Under the pieces are notes generated by a model, which saw only the letters and a program-made list of their open reading frames with translations, made no database searches and had not been told where the DNA came from. The position numbers and the translations under genes were made by a program. This document shows positions 1-7,256 of a DNA stretch of 20,245 bases, piece by piece; position 1 is the stretch's first letter, and every line of letters begins with the position of its first letter. The DNA is taken from positions 1-20,245 of the IMG/VR virus record IMGVR_UViG_3300049734_000429, one strand, 5' to 3'. Origin of the DNA: a virus.

Positions 1-159
1 CTCGGCTAAGGTCCGCTGCGGCTTCGACCGCGGCCGCGGCGGCGGCGTGCCCTCGGCGAGCGGCCGGCCGAGCGAGCGGGCCACGTCGGCCACAAACGAC
101 GCCGACCAGCATTTCGGGCAGGTCTCGACCAGGCCGCACGTGAAGTCGAGGCACTTCAT
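1..159 (-). CDS. Small Cys-rich protein, 3' end outside window
   Basis: An open frame begins at ATG 159 and is still open at the window edge, so 53 residues are visible. The start overlaps the stop of the upstream tail gene as ATGA, the same 4-nt coupling seen elsewhere in this operon, which supports both the start and its being a real gene. The N-terminus is Cys-rich (MKCLDFTCGLVETCPKCW), with a C-x2-C pair and two further Cys that could bind a metal. A Pro/Arg-rich basic stretch follows. I do not recognise a family. Its position at the end of the tail module suggests a small virion or tail-associated protein, but function is unknown. Confidence 0.6.
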   Translation of the reverse strand, partial: MKCLDFTCGLVETCPKCWSASFVADVARSLGRPLAEGTPPPRPRSKPQRTLAE

Positions 160-1889
160 GTCGTCACCGTAATGTTCTCGGTTGCTCCGGTGCCGATCGG
201 CGGGAAGACAATGGTGCCGGTCTCGCAGTCGTAGCTGAGGGAATCGCGGCTGCCCCAGATACTGTGAAACAGCACGAAGGCCCCGGTTGACGGGATGAAG
301 GTCACTTGCATCAAGGGTGAGGTGGTGAATAACGCTTTGATGGTGACGGGCTGGCCACCGCCGGGATCGTGCGTCACCCAGGTCGCGTTGTAAACGCCGG
401 CGTCCGAGCCGTCGGGAATGACGAGCGTCGCGCCCTCGTCGAGCCAGTCGCACGGATCGCCGTCGTCGCTTCCTGAGCCGCCGGAGCCGCCCGATCCCGG
501 TTCGCTGCCCTCCGGACATAGCTCGGATGGAGCGGCGCCGGTAATCGTGATGTCGAAGCCTCTAGTGCCGGTCGTGCTGAGCGTGGCTTGGTAGGGGTCA
601 ATCTCACCGAGGAACGCCGTGCCGCCAAAGTTCGAAAAGTCGCCTTCGCCAAGGGAGCCAAAGGCTGCGCCATAGAGTCCCTGGCCGCCGCCCTCTCCGA
701 TGAAGACTCCAGCCCGGTCCGGAGGCTCGCCGACGCCGGTGTCGCAATCCAATCGCAAGCTGCAAAAAAACCAAGGCTCGGCCCCCGGTTCGTTCGGATC
801 GAACATCTCGTCGATCATCCGCTGCTGGCCAATGGCCGGGTCGGCGAACTCTCCCGTCTCGTCGATGTAGAAGTAGAGCGGCCCCCAGCGCCCCAGTGAG
901 TCCTGGCGGGCTCTGAGATAAACCGGGAACTTCGACGCCCAAGGCGGGTTGTACGTCGAAATGACGCCATCCCAGAGGGAGTTGAGTTCGATCTTGAGCC
1001 ACAGGAACTCGGGGACCTTGGCCGAGGTGCTCGGAATGGTGCACGTGCTGGGGCCACTGCTGTCGATCCAGTCGATGCGGACGTGGATCGTGTTCGCGGC
1101 CGGCCCACCGTCCTGGCGCTCGCCGTCTTCCAGGCCCGGCCCGCCGGCCGTGAACGTCGCCGAATTCTGCCCCCAGCCTTCGAGGGTCATCGGGTAGACG
1201 ATGTAGGTCCCGCAACCGTCCTGACGGAGCAGCGGCCCGAGAAGCTCGGCCGCGGGATCGCCGTCGGAGTCGCGGTAGAAGCGGAACCGGGCGGCTCCGG
1301 GAGCCCCAAGGTTGAAGTAAATTCCCCCGGTCGGTTCCCAGGAATCAAGGTGGACCGAGTAAGTGAGGTAGAGGAGCTGGTCGAGCGGGGCCGTCGAGTA
1401 ACCGTTGCCGTTCGAGATCAGCGTCGCGGTGAAGGCGTCTTCGGGAGCGGCCCCGGCGATCCAGCCGCGGCCCCCGATCGCCGTGGCCGGCGTCGACGTC
1501 GAGGAGCCGACGACCGGCCTGGTGCGGAACCGGCCGCGGCCAGTGTCGGGATCGTCGCCGGTGCGGGTGCAGAGGTAGCGCTCGCCGACTGCCAGGGGCG
1601 AGCCGTCGGAAGAGGTGACCAGCACCGGGGCGGCGAGGTCGCGGAAGCAACCGCGATCGTCGAGCGAGACAACGCCGGCGTACCAGTCGTTCGAGCAGCT
1701 TCCCGACGAGCCGGAGCTTCCTGAACCGCCCGACGAGCCGCTCGACTCCTCGGGCTCGGCCGTGACCTTCACCCACGTGACGCCGCGGCTCGCGGCCCCG
1801 GACCGCGGCGAGCGGCCGACTTCGCCGCCGTCGGCCATCTGCCGGCGGAGCCAGTCGGCGGATCGCGGCGTGAGTCCGTAGAGGGGCAT
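156..1889 (-). CDS. Phage tail fibre/adhesin-like protein with Gly-Ser linkers
   Basis: 577 residues. The open frame extends further upstream, but I start it at ATG 1889: a TANATA element ends 5 nt before that codon, as at other genes here, and the upstream part is antisense to the methyltransferase gene. The N-terminal ~45 residues contain a short helix-like stretch (SADWLRRQMADGGE). Two low-complexity Gly/Ser linkers (residues about 49-64 and 461-477) separate a large middle region from a C-terminal domain of about 100 residues. Each linker is followed by a Cys and an acidic/aromatic start (CSNDWY, CDWLDE). The middle is rich in aromatic, Asp and Gly residues, as in beta-rich virion proteins. 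No known receptor-binding domain is recognised. Its position distal to the tape measure and its linker architecture suggest a tail tip or fibre component; this is inference. Confidence 0.65.
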   Translation of the reverse strand: MPLYGLTPRSADWLRRQMADGGEVGRSPRSGAASRGVTWVKVTAEPEESSGSSGGSGSSGSSGSCSNDWYAGVVSLDDRGCFRDLAAPVLVTSSDGSPLAVGERYLCTRTGDDPDTGRGRFRTRPVVGSSTSTPATAIGGRGWIAGAAPEDAFTATLISNGNGYSTAPLDQLLYLTYSVHLDSWEPTGGIYFNLGAPGAARFRFYRDSDGDPAAELLGPLLRQDGCGTYIVYPMTLEGWGQNSATFTAGGPGLEDGERQDGGPAANTIHVRIDWIDSSGPSTCTIPSTSAKVPEFLWLKIELNSLWDGVISTYNPPWASKFPVYLRARQDSLGRWGPLYFYIDETGEFADPAIGQQRMIDEMFDPNEPGAEPWFFCSLRLDCDTGVGEPPDRAGVFIGEGGGQGLYGAAFGSLGEGDFSNFGGTAFLGEIDPYQATLSTTGTRGFDITITGAAPSELCPEGSEPGSGGSGGSGSDDGDPCDWLDEGATLVIPDGSDAGVYNATWVTHDPGGGQPVTIKALFTTSPLMQVTFIPSTGAFVLFHSIWGSRDSLSYDCETGTIVFPPIGTGATENITVTT

Positions 1890-1894
1890 CCGGC

Positions 1895-1900
1895 TATCTA
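1895..1900 (-). promoter_or_regulatory. TANATA box before tail fibre gene
   Basis: On the minus strand TAGATA is followed by GCCGG and then the ATG at 1889, a 5-nt spacing. It belongs to a set of ten TANATA elements at gene boundaries. The spacing fits a -10 element whose transcript starts at the start codon. The plus-strand methyltransferase frame opens only 7 nt beyond the other side of the box. Confidence 0.45.
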
Positions 1901-1907
1901 GGCGTCG

Positions 1908-2795
1908 TTGCTCGAGCAATGCGACGCGTCGCCCGACGTCCTCACCGACGCGTCGAAGCTTGACGCGGGCGACGGCTCGCGGTACCCTCTCGACGTGAAG
2001 AAGTCGCTCACAGCTGCCGGCGACGCGTCGTGTCGATCGACCGGCGACGCGTCGCCAGGATCCCGATTCGACTCGCCCCCGGCCGAAGACGACGCGTCGC
2101 GGCAGGTCCTCGCCGACGCGTCGCCGAGCGATCGTTGTTGCGCGTGGTGCCGGGGTTCGATACCTGAGCGTGCCCGGGTCGATTCGATCTTCTGCTCGCG
2201 GCGGTGCCGGCAAGCCGCCTTCCGGATCCGTCGGCGACACCAGGTCGAGGAGCGTGAAGCGAAGCCGCTTCGCATGGCCTACGCCGATCCGCCCTACCCC
2301 GGCCTGGCGTGGATGTACCGCGATCAGCCGAGCTACGCCGGCGAAGTCGATCATGCGGCTCTGATCGCGTCGCTGGAGGCCTCCTACGACGGCTTCGCAC
2401 TGAGCACGTCTTCGAGGGCCCTGGCGACGCTTCTGCCGCTCTTAACCCAGCCCTACCACTTGTGCCCGTGGGTGAAGCCGATCGGGGCCGCGGGCACGAC
2501 GTTTGGCGTGCACAACACTTGGGAACCCTTGATCGTGGTGCCGGGCCGCGAGCTTCAACCGGGTAAGCGCGACTGGCTCCTGGCCCAGCCGGCGAGAGGG
2601 GGCGGAAGCGACTTGATCGGCCGCAAGCCCGAGGCGTTCGCGGTGTGGCTCTTCGAGCTGCTCGGCCTTCTTCCCGGTGACCAATTCGACGATCTCTATC
2701 CCGGCTCGGGGATCATCGGCCGGGCGTGGGCCGAGGTCTGCCGTCAGCGGAGCCGCTCGGCCAGGTCGTCAATCGCGGCCTCGGGCGTGGCGTGA
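1908..2795 (+). CDS. DPPY-type DNA methyltransferase with N-terminal repeat and Cys cluster
   Basis: 295 residues from TTG 1908, just after an in-frame TAG; GTG 1995 is an alternative start. Residues about 6-76 are an octapeptide repeat starting mostly with DAS. Residues 77-112 form a likely zinc-binding knuckle (C78-x2-C81, C96-x3-C100) ending in a basic helix, CRQAAFRIRRRH. The catalytic domain follows: DPPY at 127-130 (motif IV), then KPEAF, WLFELLG and DLYPGSG at 262-268 (motif I, SAM binding). Motif IV before motif I is the order of beta-class N6-adenine/N4-cytosine methyltransferases; similar enzymes occur in actinobacteria and phages. The gene opposes the structural operon, and its 3' end overlaps the 64-residue minus-strand gene antisense by 52 nt. 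It likely protects phage DNA from restriction or marks it. The target is unknown, and no cognate endonuclease is seen. Confidence 0.8.
   Translation: MLEQCDASPDVLTDASKLDAGDGSRYPLDVKKSLTAAGDASCRSTGDASPGSRFDSPPAEDDASRQVLADASPSDRCCAWCRGSIPERARVDSIFCSRRCRQAAFRIRRRHQVEEREAKPLRMAYADPPYPGLAWMYRDQPSYAGEVDHAALIASLEASYDGFALSTSSRALATLLPLLTQPYHLCPWVKPIGAAGTTFGVHNTWEPLIVVPGRELQPGKRDWLLAQPARGGGSDLIGRKPEAFAVWLFELLGLLPGDQFDDLYPGSGIIGRAWAEVCRQRSRSARSSIAASGVA
1923..2138 (+). repeat. 24-bp-period GACGCGTCG array inside methyltransferase gene
   Basis: GACGCGTCG occurs at 1923, 1947, 2022, 2046, 2091 and 2115: three pairs, each exactly 24 bp apart. A degenerate unit (GACGGCTCG) lies at 1971. The whole stretch reads as nine octapeptide units, with one unit a codon longer (1995) and one a codon shorter (2070). 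The core uses the same codons (gac gcg tcg) every time, while the 15 bp between cores varies. GACGCGTC is an 8-bp palindrome. The same core with 24-bp period recurs at 19151-19207. Confidence 0.85.
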
Positions 2796-2938
2796 GTGTG
2801 GGCGCTCCGCGGATCGCGTACGCGGCCGTCGGAGCCCATGCAAATGGCGACGAAGTTGCCACCGCCCTGGTCGATGACGCACACGCCCATGCATCCCTTG
2901 GAGCGGGCCGCGGCGATCACGTCTTTCAGGTCGTTCAT
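2744..2938 (-). CDS. Small hypothetical phage protein
   Basis: 64 residues from ATG 2938, 10 nt after the upstream tail gene ends. The sequence looks like a compact alpha/beta protein: an N-terminal helix (MNDLKDVIAAARSKG), hydrophobic strands (GVCVIDQGGGNFVAICMG), then a C-terminal helix (TPEAAIDDLAERLR). Three Cys lie in the central part. Its end overlaps the 3' end of the plus-strand methyltransferase by 52 nt. I do not recognise a family. The close spacing puts it in the tail operon. Confidence 0.55.
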   Translation of the reverse strand: MNDLKDVIAAARSKGCMGVCVIDQGGGNFVAICMGSDGRVRDPRSAHTHATPEAAIDDLAERLR

Positions 2939-2948
2939 GGGTGCACTC

Positions 2949-3881
2949 TCACGCGAGCAGGGTGGACCAGTTACGGGGCACGTAACCGTTCGGCTCGACG
3001 TAGTGGTAATCGGTGGACAGGTCCGAAAGGCGGTAGCCGTCGGCGTCGAGCGGGACCGGGTCGCTCACCGGCTGGCCGTTGCCGTCGGTGATCGTGACGA
3101 TTCGTTTGGGATTGTCGGGGTCGGCTTCCGAGCCCTCGAAGGCCCGCCGGCCGCGGTTCAAGATCGAGGGCTGCCAGCCCTCGGGGTCGTGTTCGGCCTG
3201 GACCGTGAAGGCGACGTAGAGGGCGAGCCCCGAGCCGGTGGACTCCCACTCGAAGTCATAGCCGTACTCGGTGCAGCGAAGGGTTTCGGCGGCATAGGTC
3301 TTGCCGGCCACGGTGAAGTTGGCGTTGTTGAGCGAGTCCATGAACAGCGACCGCGTCGCCCAGTTGAGCGCCGCCGGCAGCCGCCAGAACTTCCACGTTA
3401 GGACCTCATGCGATCGGAAGACATCAATGGGCGGGTCGAACGCATCGCCCACCGTGTTCACGACCGGGTCACCGGTGACCGCGTCCTTTTCGAGTACCTT
3501 GGTCACTTCCTTTCGGCTCACCGTCAGCTTCGGCGGCCGCGACTGGGCGGCGGTGTTTTGCGAGCCGTCGCCGGGTGATGGCGAGCCCGATCCGTCGCCG
3601 ACGCCGGCGAACGGCGCCGACGAGTACTCGGCGGTCACGATCTTCTGGAACTGCGAAGCGCCGGGCTGAACCGGGATTTTGCGGCACAGTGCCGGCGGCC
3701 AGTCGGGGTGCGGCTGAAAGAGTGCGGCGGTCGCGTCGAAGGCGACAACGGCATCGACCGCGGCGGGGACGCTGAGCCGCTCATCCGACTCGACGAGCCA
3801 CTCGCGTTTGAGGGTGCGGACACCCTTCTCGTCGGTGTCGCCGCTCTCGCCCTGCCAGCGGGGAATGACTCGTGTCGCCAT
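2949..3881 (-). CDS. Phage tail-associated protein of unknown family
   Basis: 310 residues. The start is ATG 3881, 5 nt after a TANATA box whose TAA is the stop codon of the tape measure gene. The protein has an N-terminal basic/acidic region (WQGESGDTDEKGVRTLKREW), a Gly/Ser/Pro-rich linker around residues 95-115 and a beta-rich remainder with many aromatic residues (RSHEVLTWKFWRLP). It follows the tape measure directly, where siphoviruses encode distal tail or baseplate hub proteins, so a role in the tail tip is the best guess. I see no motif that identifies it as a Dit or Tal homologue. Confidence 0.7.
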   Translation of the reverse strand: MATRVIPRWQGESGDTDEKGVRTLKREWLVESDERLSVPAAVDAVVAFDATAALFQPHPDWPPALCRKIPVQPGASQFQKIVTAEYSSAPFAGVGDGSGSPSPGDGSQNTAAQSRPPKLTVSRKEVTKVLEKDAVTGDPVVNTVGDAFDPPIDVFRSHEVLTWKFWRLPAALNWATRSLFMDSLNNANFTVAGKTYAAETLRCTEYGYDFEWESTGSGLALYVAFTVQAEHDPEGWQPSILNRGRRAFEGSEADPDNPKRIVTITDGNGQPVSDPVPLDADGYRLSDLSTDYHYVEPNGYVPRNWSTLLA

Positions 3882-3886
3882 GGCGG

Positions 3887-3892
3887 TATTTA
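3887..3892 (-). promoter_or_regulatory. TANATA box between tape measure and tail protein
   Basis: On the minus strand TAAATA, then CCGCC, then ATG 3881. The TAA is the stop codon of the tape measure frame, so stop, box and next start are fused within 14 nt. Confidence 0.45.
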
Positions 3893-5392
3893 GAGCGGCA
3901 GGAGTTGCTCGACCTTCTTCTCGATGAGCCGCTCGACGTTGCGGTTGAGCTTGCCGAGTTCGGCGTTGCCCTTCTTCTGCTCGTTGAGCATCTGATCCTG
4001 GACCTTGCCGCCGAACTCGTGACGGAGCCGGGCGCTGACTTCGGCCGAGGAGCCCCTCAGGAGCGCGGCGTTGTCACTCTTGAGTTCGGCCGTTGCCCGC
4101 TCCTGCTGTTCAGCCACGTCACGAGCGGCCTTGACCGCGTTCTCGCGCTGCTTGTTCTGGAGCCGGTCGAGCCAGTCGTTGAACTGGCGGGCCGAGTTGC
4201 CCCAGCCGGCGATCGCGTCGCGGCCCCACTCCTGAGCCCGAGCCCCCCAGCCCTTGACCTGGTCGTCAGCCGCGGCGACCGCCGAGGCGAAGGCGTCGAA
4301 GCCCTCGGGCCGGAACTTCTCGGGCAGGGACTTAGCAAGGTCGGTGACCTGGCGGAAGAGCGAGAGCATCGTCCCGCCCTGCTCGATCACGAAGCCGAAC
4401 GCCACGGCGACGGCCCCGGCCCCGGCCTTTAGCGTGTCCCACATGAAAGCCCCGGCGGTGCCGATGCCGCGGAAGACGGCGAAGAACACGTCGCGGATCG
4501 ACGGTAGCTCGGCAGTGAGGCCGAAGGTCGCCTCAATCCAGTTGCCGACCTCGTCGACGATCGCCAGGACCAGGTCGCGGACCTCGGTGAAGACAGCCGA
4601 GCCGATCTCCCAGAAGGCTTCGATCGCCCGGCCGAGCCAGGAGACGAGCGGTTGAACCCCGGTGAAGAGTGACGCCAGGCGATCGGCCCAGAACTGCAGC
4701 GCCGGGGCGTAGGCGATCAGCAGCCGCTGGGCGATGCCCTGAACGGCGAGCTTGGCCCGGGTGATCGCGTCGTTCGCGGCCTCGATCTTCGTCGCGTCGG
4801 CGTCCTGCAGTGCTGCCCCGTACTTGGTCATCTCGCCGACCATGCCGCGGAGCGATTCGCCGCCCCCCTCGAACATGGCGGAAAGTTCGACGCCCGAGCG
4901 GCCGAAATTCTCGGCAAGTAGTTGCGCCCGCTCCATCGGCGAATCGAGCGACGCGTAACGGTCGGCCAAGTTGAAGAGCGCTTCGTCGAGTGGCCCCTCG
5001 ACGTTCTGGCGGAAGCGGATCATCCCGGCCCGGAGCTTCTCGGTCGAAACGCCCGACAGGTCGGCGGCGTGGGCGATCCCCTGCCAGGTTTCGGTCGAGG
5101 TGCCGAACCGGCGGGCGGCTTTGGCGGCGTCGTCGAGCTTGGTCCGGAGGTCGCCGAAGACGGAGAGCGCCCGCTGCACGCCGCGGACGATCGTCGAGCC
5201 GATCACGGCACCGGCCCCGAACGCTCCGCCAAGGAGTCCGGCCCGGCCGAACGAGAATCGGCTCTGCACTTGCTTGGCGGTGTCGCCGGCCCAGCGGGTG
5301 AGGTCGCCGCGGAGTTGGCCGAGCCCGGCCTTCGCCTTGGTGGAGTCGGTGGAAAGCACCAGGGCCGCGCGGCCGATCGCTGTCTGAGCCAT
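3890..5392 (-). CDS. Tape measure protein
   Basis: 500 residues. Tape measure proteins set tail length and are ejected with the DNA. Evidence: a long helical sequence downstream of a frameshifting chaperone; Gly/Ala-rich hydrophobic segments (LLGGAFGAGAVIGSTIV near residue 53, GTAGAFMWDTLKAGAGAVAVAFGF near 330); and a C-terminal region of charged helices predicted to coil (NKQRENAVKAARDVAEQQER, ELGKLNRNVERLIEKKVEQL). The start is ATG 5392, 5 nt after a TANATA box. At 500 residues it is short for the family. The known rule of roughly 1.5 angstrom of tail per residue would give a tail near 75 nm (my inference). No peptidase or muralytic domain is recognised. Confidence 0.85.
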   Translation of the reverse strand: MAQTAIGRAALVLSTDSTKAKAGLGQLRGDLTRWAGDTAKQVQSRFSFGRAGLLGGAFGAGAVIGSTIVRGVQRALSVFGDLRTKLDDAAKAARRFGTSTETWQGIAHAADLSGVSTEKLRAGMIRFRQNVEGPLDEALFNLADRYASLDSPMERAQLLAENFGRSGVELSAMFEGGGESLRGMVGEMTKYGAALQDADATKIEAANDAITRAKLAVQGIAQRLLIAYAPALQFWADRLASLFTGVQPLVSWLGRAIEAFWEIGSAVFTEVRDLVLAIVDEVGNWIEATFGLTAELPSIRDVFFAVFRGIGTAGAFMWDTLKAGAGAVAVAFGFVIEQGGTMLSLFRQVTDLAKSLPEKFRPEGFDAFASAVAAADDQVKGWGARAQEWGRDAIAGWGNSARQFNDWLDRLQNKQRENAVKAARDVAEQQERATAELKSDNAALLRGSSAEVSARLRHEFGGKVQDQMLNEQKKGNAELGKLNRNVERLIEKKVEQLLPL

Positions 5393-5397
5393 GCCGG

Positions 5398-5403
5398 TAT
5401 CTA
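5398..5403 (-). promoter_or_regulatory. TANATA box before tape measure gene
   Basis: On the minus strand TAGATA, then CCGGC, then ATG 5392. The TAG is the stop of the frameshifted chaperone frame. Confidence 0.45.
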
Positions 5404-6062
5404 CTGGCTTCGCTTTTCAACGCGGAGCTTGTACCGGGCCGCGAAGATCACCAGGCCGTCGGCCGGCGGGAGGAAGTTGCCCTCGGGCTCAGCGGCCGAG
5501 CCGATCGACCAGGTGATCGCGAAATCGTCCGGGGCGTGATCGGCGCCGCCGGTGGCCGCAATGAGCGAGCATAGCCGGCGGGCGTAGGCGGCTTCGCGCT
5601 CCCCCCACCACGGCCCGTCAATCTCGACCAGGGCCTGGTACTCGGCCAGGTCGCCGGTCGTGAGCACGTCAGCGAGAGCACGGCGGGGAAGGCCGAAGAG
5701 GAGCGACAGGCGGAGCAGCCAGAGCCGGCGGCTGTCCGCCTCGATCAGTTTTTTGCGGCGTCCTTCTTGACGACCGCGGCCTCGGCGATCGCCTTGAGTT
5801 GCGACGGCGTGATCGTGTCGGCGACCGCGGCGACGTCGGCCTCGGAGAGGTCCGGGAACAGCGCGGTGCCGTCGGGGTTCGCCAGGGCGTAGGTCGCGAT
5901 GAGCGACGAGAGCCGGGTGTTGCGGGCGTCGCCTTCGGGCGCCTCTTCGGCCCGCTTATCGATGCGATCCAGTTCGCCGATCGAAAGCTCGCGGACGTGG
6001 ACGGTACCGCCGCCGGGGAGTGTGACGCCGAGGCAGGGCCTCGGCAGGTTGAGTTTGCTCAT
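5401..6062 (-). CDS. Tail assembly chaperone, -1 frameshift fusion (gpGT-like)
   Basis: Long product of about 220 residues, made if ribosomes slip back one base at 5748-5754. The first 105 residues are the short chaperone. The last 115 are read in the -1 frame from CTG 5748 to the TAG at 5401-5403, beginning LIEADSRRLWLLRLSLLFGL. The -1 frame has no stop between the slip site and 5401, and its sequence is protein-like (EYQALVEIDGPWWGEREAAY). A short chaperone plus a frameshifted extension just upstream of the tape measure is the conserved siphovirus arrangement (lambda G and GT). The extension is normally thought to recruit tail tube protein onto the tape measure. Translating 5401-5667 alone from an internal GTG would miss the link. 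Confidence 0.82.
5745..6062 (-). CDS. Tail assembly chaperone, short product (gpG-like)
   Basis: 105 residues from ATG 6062, whose start overlaps the major tail protein stop as ATGA. It begins MSKLNLPRPCLGVTLPGGGT with a beta-like N-terminus, then acidic helices (GELDRIDKRAEEAPEGDARN), and ends VVKKDAAKN. Size, acidity and location between the major tail and tape measure genes match gpG-type chaperones that bind the tape measure during tail assembly. It ends at TGA 5745, directly after the slippery site that lets a fraction of ribosomes make the longer fusion. Confidence 0.82.
   Translation of the reverse strand: MSKLNLPRPCLGVTLPGGGTVHVRELSIGELDRIDKRAEEAPEGDARNTRLSSLIATYALANPDGTALFPDLSEADVAAVADTITPSQLKAIAEAAVVKKDAAKN
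5748..5754 (-). other. A AAA AAC slippery heptamer for -1 frameshift
   Basis: On the minus strand the zero frame reads GCA AAA AAC TGA, so the heptamer A AAA AAC is in the exact X XXY YYZ phase needed for tandem -1 slippage, one codon before the stop. After the slip, reading continues CTG ATC GAG GCG. Downstream GC-rich sequence (GCGGACAGCCGCCGGC) can form a stimulatory hairpin, for example GCGG with CCGC. Confidence 0.85.
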
Positions 6063-6550
6063 GGGGTCGGGTCTTCGTAGCTGGGCGATTCCTGCACCAC
6101 GATCTCGACGGGAATCATCACCGGGTTGGTCTTCTCGAACTTGACTTCATCGAGCTTGGCGATGAAGCCCATGAAGGTCGTGTAGAGCAGCGTGGCGCCG
6201 CTCGACGTCAGGTCGTCAGGGCTGGTCGCGATGAAGGTGAAGCCGCGGCGGGCGAGCAGCGCCTGGAGCCGCGTGTAGTTCGCCTTGGTGTACTTGAACT
6301 CGGCCTTCACCCGGCCCGGCTTGATCATGCCCGTCGGCAGCTCGCGCTCGTACGGGTCCGGAGCCGGGGTCGGGTCGCCGCCGTCGTCCTGGTCGAGCTC
6401 GGTAGCGTCGAAGGTCGAGGCTTCGAGGGCGGGCAGGTTGAAGGTCACCAGGCCGGCGAACTTTTCGGAGGTGTCGCCCGGGTTGCCGCCGTCGCCGCCA
6501 TCGTCTACTTCGAGGGTCGCCTGAAAGCCGGTGATGCCGGTTGCGCTCAT
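6059..6550 (-). CDS. Major tail (tube) protein
   Basis: 163 residues from ATG 6550. This is the subunit stacked as hexameric rings to form the tail tube. Evidence: a beta-rich sequence of typical size (GLVTFNLPALEASTFDATEL, GRVKAEFKYTKANYTRLQAL, NPVMIPVEIVVQES) lying directly before the tail assembly chaperone. An acidic Asp/Pro-rich insertion (DQDDGGDPTPAPDPYE) sits near residues 53-68, probably a surface loop. A TANATA box lies 28 nt upstream, so the mRNA would have a short leader. Its end overlaps the chaperone start by 4 nt. Confidence 0.8.
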   Translation of the reverse strand: MSATGITGFQATLEVDDGGDGGNPGDTSEKFAGLVTFNLPALEASTFDATELDQDDGGDPTPAPDPYERELPTGMIKPGRVKAEFKYTKANYTRLQALLARRGFTFIATSPDDLTSSGATLLYTTFMGFIAKLDEVKFEKTNPVMIPVEIVVQESPSYEDPTP

Positions 6551-6578
6551 AGCTGCCGTCCCGAGGGGGGTGTGCAGC

Positions 6579-6584
6579 TATGTA
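6579..6584 (-). promoter_or_regulatory. TANATA box upstream of major tail gene
   Basis: TACATA on the minus strand lies in the 41-nt gap after the gp10-like gene, 28 nt before ATG 6550. Here no start codon follows at 5 nt, so a transcript would carry a leader of about 22 nt containing GGGACGG, a weak Shine-Dalgarno-like stretch. Confidence 0.4.
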
Positions 6585-6591
6585 CCCGGCG

Positions 6592-7047
6592 TCAGTTGCG
6601 GGCGAGTTCGAGGGCGATCTCGCGGCCGACCTCGCGGCCGGCGTCGGCCAGGAAGCGGTGTACGCTCGCGTCGTACGCCGGGCGGAGCCAGGGCCGCGGC
6701 CGCGATCGCGACGTGCCGCGTTCGAGGAGGGCCGCGTAGCGGGCGGGAACGACCACCCGCTTCCCGCCCTTGTTGGGGCCGCGAGTGATCTTGCCGCGCT
6801 TGCTCCGCTTGTAAGCGGTCGAGGGGCCGATCACGGCAACCCAGCGATCCGACGGGTAGCCCTTCAGCTTGATCCGAATGCTCTTAGCCAGCGCCCCCGT
6901 TTCGCGGACCTGCTCGGCGTGCGAGACAACGGCACCCTTGACCGGGCGGAGCGCCCTCGACAGGCCGATCCGCGTGGCCTTGCGGAGCCCGGACCGGCGG
7001 AGGGCGTCCGCCGGCCGTAGGTCGATCTTGAACTCGCTCCGGATCAC
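6592..7047 (-). CDS. HK97 gp10-like head-tail/minor tail protein
   Basis: 151 residues from GTG 7047, which overlaps the upstream stop (GTGA). The pattern is that of HK97-gp10-type proteins: an N-terminal helix with basic residues, then GALAKSIRIKLKGY, a variable loop, YAALLERGTSRSRPRPWLRPAY (the conserved E-x-G-T and P-x-P-F/W-L-R-P-A motif), and a C-terminal helix. These proteins act at the neck or tail and often sit beside the tail terminator gene. The next gene here is the major tail protein, only 41 nt away, so the usual tail terminator gene is missing from this position. Confidence 0.82.
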   Translation of the reverse strand: MIRSEFKIDLRPADALRRSGLRKATRIGLSRALRPVKGAVVSHAEQVRETGALAKSIRIKLKGYPSDRWVAVIGPSTAYKRSKRGKITRGPNKGGKRVVVPARYAALLERGTSRSRPRPWLRPAYDASVHRFLADAGREVGREIALELARN

Positions 7048-7256
7048 TGGCCCCTCAAATACTCGAGTATCGGCCCCAGGTCATCGCGGAGCCCGTCGCG
7101 GAGCCGGCGGGTGTGCCGCGGGTCGTCTTCGAGCCAGACGGCCAGCCACAGCGGCCACAGGCCGACGGTGAGCGCCCAACGGACGGCCAGGTCGCACGGC
7201 CGGCAGCCGGCGAACCGGGAACGGAGAGCGAGCACGCGCTCGACCAGGGCGTTCAT
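7044..7256 (-). CDS. Small hydrophobic phage protein
   Basis: 70 residues from ATG 7256. Both ends overlap neighbours by 4 nt (ATGA at the start, GTGA at the end), which fixes the start and argues that it is a real gene. The middle holds a Trp-rich hydrophobic stretch (LAVRWALTVGLWPLWLAVWL, residues about 23-42), long enough for one membrane helix, preceded by C-R-P-C. The C-terminus is charged. I do not recognise a family. It lies inside the head-tail connector block, an unusual place for a membrane protein. Confidence 0.6.
   Translation of the reverse strand: MNALVERVLALRSRFAGCRPCDLAVRWALTVGLWPLWLAVWLEDDPRHTRRLRDGLRDDLGPILEYLRGQ

Noticed and set aside
1890-2354. Upstream extension of the tail fibre frame to 2354 (732 residues)
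   Set aside because: This part is Arg-rich antisense of the methyltransferase Cys cluster and DPPY domain, and the TANATA-ATG at 1889 gives a better start.
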